From: Euperipatoides rowelli
Lineage: Eukaryota; Onychophora; Udeonychophora; Euonychophora; Peripatopsidae
Assembly: GCA_003024985.2 (NCBI GenBank)
Contig: PXIH01S0013664.1
Strand: one strand, 5' to 3'
DNA: 10,166 bases
Shown here: piece by piece, positions 1 through 6,390 of the stretch
How the letters are laid out: each line of letters starts with the position of its first letter
Position numbering within the stretch: the first letter of the stretch is position 1
Notes under the pieces: generated by a model
The model's database searches: none
The model's input: only the letters and a program-made list of their open reading frames with translations
Told to the model about the DNA's origin: nothing
Position numbers and translations under genes: made by a program

Positions 1-2
1 GT

Positions 3-134
3 AGGAGATTATAAGAAAGGCTGGTAAAAAAATTATTTGATGAAGGCATTGTAATAAACTGCTACGGTATAACTGTAAATATAACAATATATATTATGAG
101 TGTACATAATGGAACTCTTTATACACAAGGGTAG
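3..134 (+). pseudogene. Decayed coding tail of unknown family, copy 1
   Basis: Reading plus strand from position 3 gives a plausible coding tail ending at TAG 132-134, with one internal stop (TAA 12-14). It includes RLVKKLFDEGIVINCYG followed by a hydrophobic VNITIYIM stretch. The other copy (1876-2067) keeps a tyrosine codon TAT where this copy has the stop. In turn, copy 1 stays open where copy 2 is frameshifted. Complementary lesions of this kind suggest that both descend from a once-translated sequence. The upstream part lies outside the window. I recognise no domain or catalytic motif, so function is unassigned; it may be transposon-encoded. Confidence 0.35.
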
Positions 135-230
135 AATTACTGGCTATCCAACTTCGCTACCCAGCTTACTGTAAATAATAATAGAAGGAAGGGAAACAAA
201 ATAACAAACTTCCTAGGAATGGATGACATC

Positions 231-272
231 GGTAAGCTAGTTGTCATTTAATGGTAATGGCAACCACTCACC
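231..272. repeat. Imperfect hairpin, copy 1
   Basis: This is the counterpart of the stronger hairpin at 2258-2299. The arms are ggtaag/ctcacc and agttg/caacc, followed by catt/aatg, around a short AT-rich loop. Copy 1 has at least two extra mismatches compared with copy 2. It may be only a chance palindrome inside the repeat unit. Confidence 0.4.
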
Positions 273-513
273 GAGGAAAGACAAAGAATAACAACAGGAC
301 TAACTATTTATAGGTAAGAGTTGCAAATAATTATGCAATTTGCATAATTAATGAATTAACATTAACTTGGCACATTTACTTAGTCAAAGTAAACATGTCA
401 CAGATGACATCTGAACTATATGGAATACACGAGCAAATGTAATAGTAATATCCAAACATTACACAAAGAGTTGTAACTATCTTATTAAAAGCCTATTTGT
501 ACTAGTAAAGATA

Positions 514-527
514 TAATATTGGATCAT
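514..527 (+). repeat. Left 14-bp direct repeat (candidate target-site duplication)
   Basis: The 14-mer taatattggatcat occurs here and again at 1436-1449 without mismatch. The matching site in repeat copy 2 (about 2570-2583) has a single variant, taatatcggatcat, with no insertion after it. This fits a target-site duplication made when 528-1435 inserted. Confidence 0.5.
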
Positions 528-1435
528 CATATTCTTCCCTTCGATAGGAAAAAAAATTATCCCATATTTTTTTTTTTTTTTAAAAAAAGACAATTTTTTT
601 ATTACAATGTCATTTTTAAATTTAAACATTTACAATTCACGTTACTACAAAATTTTAAAATATTTATAATTTTAAAATACTAAATATATTTTAATCTAAT
701 TTATATAAAAAAAAAGATTAATACAATATTTGCTTTTATCAGATTTCGAAAGAAATTCTCCAGAAATTTAAAAAAAAATTCAACTCTGAATTTTCAAATT
801 TCATATGTTACATGTGAAACATAAAATTCTCTGTTGCAATAGATGTGAAAAAAATAAGGTGTATCAATGCTAAATGTATAAGCATGGATGTATCTGTGTT
901 TGAGGACATTCATGCTCACTGGATACCACTAATTTTACTCCTCAATGAGCAAGTATCCAGCCATAGATTTGCAGGCGGAGTACCTTACAATAGGTTAATG
1001 AAACATGGATTCCGAATTCCCATAAAGGACAGCTTAGATTCAAAAAGAAAAGAATCTATGTTCTTTCGTTTTCACATAATTTGCAAAAAACACAATAAAA
1101 TATCCACAGGAAGAAAATAAAAATGTCCATGCTGGATCCTCACATCTGGTGACGGCTCCAGGCTCTGGTCCAATATGTGCTACATGGCTATGGTTAAAGT
1201 CCTTTTGCTGGTGACGTCTTGCTGGCATGCCATGCCATAAGTGGCACCAGTCCTAACATAGGATATGTTCCCCTGCATGGGTGTCACTTTCCTAAGTTGC
1301 AAAAGTATTGCAAAGATACTGCTTGAAAAAAACAATATATGGTTTGTATGAAGCAGCAATATTGAGTCGTCCGATAACGTAAGAGCAGCAGAAAAATGAC
1401 AGAAGGCTTAGAAAACTGAGCCAACTGTAAATATC
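528..1435. mobile_element. Candidate ~908-bp insertion interrupting repeat copy 1
   Basis: Repeat copy 2 runs unbroken through the site equivalent to 514-527. In copy 1 the homology stops at 527 and resumes weakly at about 1450-1500, after a second copy of the same 14 bases. A 14-bp duplication would fit retroposition (LINE or SINE). However, no terminal poly-A tail is obvious: the nearest homopolymer is a T-run at about 566-580, some 40 bp inside the left end. I find no good terminal inverted repeats. The insert is very AT-rich at 540-840 and less so at 1120-1300. It holds an open stretch at 845-1120 (91 codons) with no recognisable domain, which I do not call as a gene. Confidence 0.4.
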
Positions 1436-1500
1436 TAATATTGGATCATTGCTCAGTACCTCACACTACTTGGTTTACATTAATTTCAACTTTTAACAGT
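1436..1500 (+). repeat. Right 14-bp direct repeat and displaced end of repeat copy 1
   Basis: This begins with the same 14-mer as 514-527. It then resembles copy 2 at 2584-2640: the shared pieces are a gct-agtac block and a tcaacttt-aaca block at similar spacing. Similarity after the 14-mer is weak, perhaps 60%. The homology claim therefore rests on order and spacing as much as identity. Confidence 0.4.
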
Positions 1501-1875
1501 ATCAACAGTAATGATATATTCATAATATTTTTAAGAGTTTCACCTATTATTTAAATCTTAGGTTTGATATGATATCCCTTGAAATATTTATCACCATTAT
1601 TCATTACATTGAAAAAACCCACAAAAACTAGGCTTAATAGGTTATTGTATGCAATAATGTAATACTGTGGTTCAGGAATATTATTGCTCTCTTTTTAAAG
1701 TCCAACTTGAAGAGGGGACAGATAAGATCTCTGATGTTTTCACACTGCTCTTGGTTCATGATGATATTGGTAACATTCAAAATAGTTTTGCTTAACGGCT
1801 AATCTCAAAATAATGAAAATAAACTGGATAAACTGTAATTTTAGTATATTGCAATGTTCACTTCAAAAATGATAA
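1500..1875. other. AT-rich stretch with no supportable gene
   Basis: I see no gene here. A 41-codon minus-strand open frame (1634-1759) has balanced amino-acid composition but no recognisable motif, so it is not called. There is no tandem repeat or strong hairpin. Confidence 0.5.
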
Positions 1876-2067
1876 TTAGAGGAAAAATATGAAGATGAGT
1901 CCGAGTTGTTTTTAGGACAGGACCCCACTAAAACAAATGTAGTTTGGGATAGGCTATATAACTACATGAACATTGGCACTGTTACACCGGCTACGTCTGT
2001 TACAGAATGACTGTGTAAGAAGTATGGTAGTAGATTATATGAAAGGTTGGTAAAAAAACTATTATGA
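1876..2067 (+). pseudogene. Decayed coding region of unknown family, copy 2
   Basis: An open frame starts at 1876, is broken by TGA at 2008-2010, and ends at TGA 2065-2067 where the other copy reads on. Composition looks coding: acidic residues at the start, then NVVWDRLYNYMNIGTV, then KKYGSRLYERLVKKL. The last part is shared with 3-134. After the stop, the equivalent of copy 1's hydrophobic tail is readable in another frame, so a frameshift has occurred. There is no convincing start codon; the exon or ORF may begin further upstream. I do not recognise the family. A transposon-encoded protein or a dead host-gene exon are both possible. Confidence 0.35.
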
Positions 2068-2640
2068 TGAAGGCATTGTATTAAACTGCTATGTATAAGT
2101 GTAAATATAACAATCTTTATTCTGATTGTAAATAATGGAACTCTCTTTACACACATGTAGTATTACTGGATAGCTAACTTTGCTATTATTTACAGTAGTA
2201 AATAATAATAGAAGGAAGGGAAAAGAAATAACAAACTTCCTAGGAATGGATGATGTCGGTGAGCTGGTTGTCATTTAATGGTAATGGCAACCACTCACCA
2301 AGGAAAGATGAAGAATAACAACATGAATAACTATTTATAGTTAAGAGTTACAAATAATTATGCAGCTTGCATAATGAATAAGCATTAACTCCACATTCCA
2401 AAGCACCACATCTGTGGCACATTTACTTTGACAAAGAAAACAAGTCACAGATGACACTGAACAATATGGCATATTCGAGCAAATGTAAACAAGTAGTAAT
2501 ATCCAAACATTATGCAAAGAGTAGTTACTATCTTATTAAAAGGCTATTATTACTAATAAAGATATAATATCGGATCATTATAATATATGCTTAGTACATA
2601 AGATATTTCAACGATAACTTCAACTTTAACATTATAAAAA
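2018..2640 (+). repeat. Diverged direct repeat, copy 2 (uninterrupted)
   Basis: This is homologous to 1-527 and, more weakly beyond the common ggatcat block, to 1450-1500. The two copies lie about 2 kb apart in the same orientation. They share coding-tail remnants, a hairpin, and the order of all conserved blocks. The divergence and indels indicate an old duplication or two insertions of one element family, not an assembly artefact. The right end overlaps the RT fragment at 2530-2737, so the unit may include part of a retrotransposon. Confidence 0.75.
2258..2299. repeat. 17-bp hairpin inside repeat copy 2
   Basis: The arms pair as ggtgag/ctcacc, then tggttg/caacca after one bulged C, then one T-G wobble pair and catt/aatg. 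The loop is seven nucleotides. The same structure, weaker, is in copy 1 at 231-272. A structured RNA, a transposon hairpin or chance are all possible; I see no further evidence for function. Confidence 0.5.
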
Positions 2641-2737
2641 AGAAACATAAACTACTCATTTTTGACATAAGAAATTTTGTTTGTTCTTTCCACTTAAAAT
2701 TCTCATCAATACTAATACTTAAAAATTTAGTGCTGAT
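2530..2737 (-). pseudogene. Non-LTR retrotransposon reverse transcriptase fragment (after the palm, toward the C-terminus)
   Basis: Read on the minus strand from 2737, one frame stays open for 48 codons to a stop at 2591-2593 and then continues in frame. It shows KFLSISIDENFKWKEQ, which matches the usual block after the catalytic palm in jockey/CR1/RTE-type elements (KFLG-x-x-ID-x-x-L-x-W-x-x-H). It is followed by SKMSSLCF, LKLKLSLKYLM and, past the stop, AYIIMIRYYIF. That order (K-L-S, L-S-L-x-x-L, Y-x-A-x-x-x-S-x-x-x-YG-I-x-x-W) is the typical layout of this region. Several conserved residues are lost: the FLG glycine, the histidine after W, and the YG glycine. The palm with YADD should lie above 2737 but is unreadable. 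This is a dead fragment; the clade is uncertain. Confidence 0.65.
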
Positions 2738-2745
2738 ATCAAAAT

Positions 2746-3066
2746 ATATTCTTATACTATTTTTTGGGGGTTAGGAGGGAATTTTTATAAAATAATTTCT
2801 AAGTTATATAAGCAAATCATAACTATAAAATTTTTGTTTTTTAGACAGATTTAATAAGTATTCTTTGAATATTAATAGTTAAAAATTTTCTAGGATCTCA
2901 AATAATTATAAAATAAAGTTTTAAAGAAGATGTTTAATTGAATAAAGAAATTTGTAGAAACTTAACATGCTTTTTCAGTCTGTTTTTCAGGTTAATTTCA
3001 ACATAAAAATAAAAATGCTGCCATTGGTTTAAAATAGTAAAAAAAAAATATTTAAATTGTTACATA
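2746..3066. other. AT-rich stretch, possibly the eroded upstream part of the RT fragment
   Basis: I see no gene. If the RT fragment at 2530-2737 once extended upstream (to higher coordinates), its palm would fall here, but no YADD-like motif is readable. A short TTTTTTGGGGG-AGGAGG run at 2760-2778 resembles one at 6684-6700. Confidence 0.4.
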
Positions 3067-3237
3067 ATGTCTTGCCAACATCCTAGAATAATTTCACCCT
3101 CAGAAATTCAATCTATTTTAAGTAAATATATAAAAAAAAAAGTAGTTAACATTTGGACATGGCCAACAATAGGGCAGTTTACCCTAATGGAAAATATTGT
3201 TGATGAAATTGAGGGGTTTGGTGGAATAACCAGGTAG
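3067..3237 (+). CDS. Small open frame of unknown function (56 codons), possibly a gene relic
   Basis: An ATG at 3067 opens 56 codons ending at TAG 3235-3237. The composition is protein-like: it starts MSCQHPRIISPSEI and has a WTWPTIGQF segment in the middle. The last residues (EGFGGITR) are encoded by the left arm of the 40-bp inverted repeat. I recognise no family. There is no supporting promoter or splice evidence. In this setting it is more likely a transposon relic than a working gene. Confidence 0.15.
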   Translation: MSCQHPRIISPSEIQSILSKYIKKKVVNIWTWPTIGQFTLMENIVDEIEGFGGITR

Positions 3238-3246
3238 CTCCGTTTT
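3207..3246 (+). repeat. Left arm of a perfect 40-bp inverted repeat
   Basis: This arm runs from aattgaggggtttggtgg to the block ggtagctccgtttt. Its exact reverse complement is at 3737-3776, separated by 490 bp. No mismatch is present across 40 positions, while surrounding repeats are heavily diverged. The arms could therefore be terminal repeats of a recent foldback-type element or products of a recent inverted duplication. Confidence 0.85.
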
Positions 3247-3736
3247 TTATTCAGTTTTTAAATATACATATGTATAGAAAAAAAAATTACCTTTCATTTG
3301 GTCTAAGAACCATTTAGATCCCTAAGATATATACAGATTTATTACTGGTAAGGACTTGCCAGTTCTTGCCTGCATAGTTTGTTTTGGGAAAGAACAAGGT
3401 GGCTCCATAATGAAAATTGACCTCATATTTCTTATATATTAATTGATATACATTACTTGTTAGTTTAAAATGAGTTCATATAATTATTTGATTAATAAAC
3501 ATGCATAAACATTAAAATATTTTACAATATATGTAATATTATAGTCATTTGGTGGAATAATCAGATAGCTCCATTTAATAAAAAATTACATTACTCATTG
3601 AAATATTAACAATAAATTTTATTTTGAATACATGACACTTATTTAAGTAATTTTTGATGTGATTTATCAATTTAGAGTTAATAGGATTGAAAATGAATTT
3701 TTAAAACAATTTGTTTCAATTATCTCAGAACATACT
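3247..3736. other. Spacer between the 40-bp inverted arms
   Basis: AT-rich with no recognisable gene. It contains a degraded third copy of the arm core at 3548-3575 and a shorter similar string (aggtggctccat) at about 3399-3410. I see no transposase-like frame. If the flanking arms are element ends, this is a nonautonomous ~570-bp element. No clear target-site duplication is visible outside the arms. Confidence 0.4.
3548..3575 (+). repeat. Decayed third copy of the inverted-repeat core
   Basis: This is in the same orientation as the left arm. It matches tttggtggaataa-cag-tagctcc with three transitions (C to T, G to A, G to A) over the first 25 or so bases. The perfect arms and this decayed copy cannot be of the same age unless the arms have been homogenised. 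Confidence 0.7.
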
Positions 3737-3776
3737 AAAACGGAGCTACCTGGTTATTCCACCAAACCCCTCAATT
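3737..3776 (-). repeat. Right arm of a perfect 40-bp inverted repeat
   Basis: Exact reverse complement of 3207-3246. A 66-codon open frame (3659-3859) passes through it but shows no recognisable domain and is not called as a gene. Confidence 0.85.
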
Positions 3777-4175
3777 ATTTTGCAGCTGCTAACCAACATG
3801 TTATAGGACCTCTGTACAAAATAGGAAACAGAACAACCAAGATGGTAACTTGCAAATAGCTCATAAGATCTGGTGTTATTAGTATTGATAAATTTAATTA
3901 TGATTAGGATAGAGATTCCTATACTATGATGGTTTGTATTCTTATAATATTGTTGATTATTTTATAATTCTACAAGTTGCTCCCTCTATTGTTGTTATTA
4001 TTTCCTAACCTTAATGTCTCCAGTCTTTGGTGACTCTATATTTCTGGGTAATGTTAATGATCATAAATGACAAAAAAATAAAGTTTATCATCTAAATAAA
4101 TTAAAATCAAATAACATTATTTTGTCTTCAGGAAACGAGAATAATATATTCTAGTTATACAAACATCAATCTAAT
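3777..4175. other. AT-rich intergenic DNA
   Basis: No gene, tandem repeat or strong hairpin seen between the inverted-repeat element and the MITE. Confidence 0.5.
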
Positions 4176-4523
4176 AGTGGTGTAGGATCAAAATTAGCAA
4201 TCTCCATTTTTTTTTCAAAATTGTTTTAAGGATTATTATAGTATTTTTAGAGAACTATTCAATGGGGATACTATTAATTTTGACTCTAAACTACCAATAC
4301 AATGTAGTAGTTTGAATTTTTCTAAAGGCTTGTTTAAAATTTGTATCTTAAAAAATGCAAAAGATATAGTTTTTTGCCCTTTACCGAAAAAAAAGTTTGA
4401 TGGAGATTGCTAGTTTTGATCCTACANAAAATTTGTATCTTAAAAAATGCAAAAGATATAGTTTTTTGCCCTTTACCGAAAAAAAAGTTTGATGGAGATT
4501 GCTAGTTTTGATCCTACACCACT
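4176..4523. mobile_element. MITE-like element with 32-bp terminal inverted repeats
   Basis: The left end (4176-4207) starts agtggtgtaggatcaaaa. The right end (4492-4523) is its reverse complement with one mismatch in 32. The flanks are ctaat on the left and ctatt on the right: a 4-of-5 candidate duplication, or a TA target if the ends extend by one or two bases. The CAGTGGTG-like start and possible TA target suggest Tc1/mariner-type mobilisation, but that is inference. There is no coding capacity. As sequenced it is 348 bp; about 256 bp if the internal 91-bp duplication across the N is an assembly artefact. Confidence 0.75.
4336..4518 (+). repeat. Exact 91-bp duplication on either side of a single N
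   Basis: 4336-4426 and 4428-4518 read identically, with the only N at 4427 between them. The first copy ends exactly at the N and the second begins exactly after it. The duplicated block contains most of the MITE's right terminal repeat. This is the pattern expected when two overlapping contig ends are joined without merging, so a single copy in the real genome is likely. Confidence 0.9.
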
Positions 4524-4830
4524 CTATTTTTAAGTCCTGAGCTGGAGTAATACTAAACTTTCAAAGAAAAGCTTTTTTCCAAAGATTAAAGTATTAGCTA
4601 GTAAAAAGTCCTTATTTGATCATGTTGTTGGTTTTCTCTGAAGTTCAATTGCAAAGAATCACATATTATTCACTAAACAATTTTAAACATGAGTTGGCCG
4701 CCAGACATCATTGGTCTGAATACAAAATCGGTCATATGTCCAATAATAATATATTGAATTTAAGGCTATACAATTAATTAATCACCATTACATTTATCTG
4801 CATTTTTTTATCATTGTAATTTTATAATTG
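4524..4830. other. Intergenic stretch containing one small open frame
   Basis: AT-rich. The only thing that looks coding is the 51-codon frame at 4622-4777, described separately. Confidence 0.4.
4622..4777 (+). CDS. Small open frame of unknown function (51 codons), possible exon or relic
   Basis: ATG at 4622, stop TAA at 4775-4777; the frame is also open about 9 codons upstream of the ATG. The middle is strikingly protein-like (LNNFKHELAARHHWSEYKIG), with clustered H, W and Y residues that are uncommon in random AT-rich translation. I recognise no family. A dead transposon protein fragment, a real exon or chance are all open. Confidence 0.2.
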   Translation: MLLVFSEVQLQRITYYSLNNFKHELAARHHWSEYKIGHMSNNNILNLRLYN

Positions 4831-4860
4831 AAACCTTCTATTATTTATAATAGAAGGTTT
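4831..4860. repeat. Perfect 13-bp stem hairpin with 4-nt loop
   Basis: aaaccttctatta pairs with taatagaaggttt around the loop ttta. The stem is perfect. It is not followed by features of a known RNA gene. It may be a cruciform-prone palindrome or the remnant of a small inverted-repeat element. Confidence 0.75.
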
Positions 4861-4924
4861 GTTTAATTTGTGAAATAAAGAATAAAATAGAAGAATAAAA
4901 AAATATCATTAATGAACAGATATA

Positions 4925-4990
4925 TTATTAAATAAATACTTATTTCTTGCTTTTAAATTCTAATAGAAAATAAACCAAAGCAAATATTTT
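4925..4990 (+). repeat. Diverged ~65-bp direct repeat, left copy
   Basis: This shares the blocks aataaatac, tttctt, tagaaaataaac and caaatattt, in order and at similar spacing, with 6620-6685. The two copies lie on either side of the hAT-like element in the same orientation. Similarity is moderate and includes small indels. Confidence 0.5.
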
Positions 4991-5292
4991 TACGATGAAA
5001 AATTATATTGAGCTTTGTACTAAAAAAAAATTATGTTGGCTTTAGTAACTTACAATAATAAACTTATTGTTATACTTAAGTGATTTCCAAACTGGGTGTT
5101 GTGACACTCTGGTGTGTCATTCATCAGTCGTAAGGGTGTCACTCCCAAAACATTTATATTATAATATTTCCTACAATTAAAGTTTAAATAATATATTTAA
5201 AAAAAATAAAGTAAACATACCTACAATAGAAACACTACAAATGACTATTTTTGAGGCATAGATTTACCTTGAAATGAGTAGCTATATTGAGA

Positions 5293-5323
5293 GGTTGAGA
5301 GTAAAAAAAGAATACTCTCAACC
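5293..5323. repeat. Perfect 11-bp stem hairpin inside the hAT-like element
   Basis: ggttgagagta pairs with tactctcaacc around a 9-nt A-rich loop, about 30 bp before the array starts. It may be a remnant of an internal inverted repeat. Confidence 0.7.
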
Positions 5324-5352
5324 CTACTGGGTGGCATAATTTTTTTCATACC

Positions 5353-6369
5353 GTCGGGGTGTCACAACAACGTCAGAGTGTTTCAACATTGTTAGGGTGC
5401 TACAACAATGTCAGGGTATTGCAACATTGTCTGGATGATGCAACATGATCAGGTTGTCACAACATCATCAGGATGTCGCAACATTGTCAGGGTGTCACAA
5501 CATCATTAGTGTGTTGCAACATCATCAATGTGTTGCAAGATCATCAGGGTGTTGCAACATTGTCAGGGTGTCGCAATATCTTCAGGGTGTCACAATATCG
5601 TCAGGGTGTCGCAATATAGTCAGGGTGTCGCAATATCGTCAGGGTGTCGCAATATCGTCAGGTTGTCACAATATCGTCAGGATGTCACAACATCATCAGG
5701 GTGTTGCAACATCATCAGGGAGTCGCAACATCATCAGAGTGTCACATTGTCAGGGTGTCGCAATATCGTCAGGGTGTCACAACATTGTCATAGTGTTGCA
5801 ATATCATCAGGGTGTTGTGACATCATCAGGGTATGGCAACATTGTTAGGGTGTCACAACGTTGTCAGGGTGTCACAACGTTGTCAGTGTTGCAACATCGT
5901 CAGAGTGTTGCAACATGGTCAGGGTGTCGCAACATCATCAGGGTGTCACAACATTTCCAGGTGTTGTAACATTGTCAGGGTGTAGCATCATTGTCAGGAT
6001 GTCACAAAATCATCAGAGTGTTGCAACATTGTCAGGGTGTTGCAACATTGTCAGGGTGTCACAACATCATCAGAGTGCCGCAACATAACCAGGGTGCCAC
6101 AACATCATCAGGGTGTCACAACATTGTCAGGGTATCACAACATTGTCAGAGTGTTGCAACATCATCAAGGTGTTGCCACATTGTCTGGGTGTGGCAATAT
6201 TACCAGGGTATCACAATGTTGTCAGGGTGTTGCAATGTTGTCAGGGTGTCACAACATTGTCAGGGTGTCACAATATTGTCAGGGTGTCGCAACATAGTCA
6301 GGGTGTTGCAACATTGTCATGGTGTTGCAACATCACCAGAGTGTGCAACATCATCAGGGTGTCNCAACA
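5353..6369 (+). repeat. 19-bp minisatellite, about 53-54 head-to-tail units
   Basis: The consensus unit is close to GTCAGGGTGTCGCAACATC. All units are in one direction with no spacers. Variation is concentrated at the C/T-G/A pair after GGGTGT and at the last five bases (acatc, atatc, acatt). Units of the atatc type cluster at 5570-5690, as expected from local unequal exchange or slippage. A few units are 16-18 bp. GC content is clearly above the flanks. Since 19 is not a multiple of 3 and the unit has no stop, all three plus frames are open for long stretches, giving spurious proteins up to 174 codons with a 19-residue period. The last unit contains an N (6364), so the true length is uncertain. 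Confidence 0.97.
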
Positions 6370-6390
6370 GAAAAAATTTTGAAACCACTG

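Larger units (their letters stand above)
1..527 (+). repeat. Diverged direct repeat, copy 1 (left part; runs off the window edge)
   Basis: This segment aligns with 2018-2580 over its whole length, with many substitutions and small indels. Shared landmarks are the run containing atagaaggaaggg, the block aacttcctaggaatggatga, the block caaccactcacc and the end block gatataatat-ggatcat. The repeat starts before the window. Its right continuation seems to lie at 1450-1500, beyond an insertion (see 528-1435). It carries the tail of a decayed plus-strand reading frame (see 3-134). I do not recognise the family. It could be a segmental duplication or a dispersed transposon. Confidence 0.8.
5078..6390. 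mobile_element. Nonautonomous hAT-like element filled by a minisatellite
   Basis: The left end (aagtgatttccaaa) and the reverse complement of the right end (cagtggtttcaaaa) agree at 11 of 14 positions. They fit the hAT pattern CAGTGGTTCCCAAA. Immediately outside are ttatactt (5070-5077) and gtatactg (6391-6398), identical at the six central positions: a decayed 8-bp target-site duplication of the length hAT elements make. The left subterminal region has several GGGTGT motifs (5090, 5130 and 5330 areas). There is no transposase frame. From 5353 to the right end the interior is a 19-bp tandem array. The element is about 1.3 kb and would need a transposase supplied in trans. The hAT assignment rests on ends and duplication length only. 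Confidence 0.7.

Noticed and set aside
231-272. tRNA-like or tRNA-derived SINE promoter around the hairpin
   Set aside because: The hairpin is single, with no cloverleaf arms and no clear A-box and B-box pair.
560-600. T-run and A-run as a retroposon poly-A tail
   Set aside because: The T-run lies about 40 bp inside the candidate insertion end rather than at it, and the surrounding DNA is generally homopolymer-rich.
845-1120. 91-codon open frame on the plus strand
   Set aside because: No recognisable motif, no homologous copy in the window and no coding context. It lies within the candidate insertion and is noted there only.
1040-1228. 62-codon minus-strand open frame
   Set aside because: Overlaps the 845-1120 frame on the other strand; no motif and no support.
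1634-1759. 41-codon minus-strand frame with balanced composition
   Set aside because: Short, no recognised motif, and no splice or homology support.
1962-2274. Two minus-strand frames of 61-64 codons
   Set aside because: They are antisense to the decayed coding tail and noncoding part of repeat copy 2 and lack motifs.
3659-3859. 66-codon frame crossing the right inverted-repeat arm
   Set aside because: Part of it is encoded by the repeat arm; no domain recognised.
5353-6369. CRISPR-like array
   Set aside because: Units are contiguous with no spacers, the period is 19 bp, and the surroundings are eukaryotic transposon DNA.
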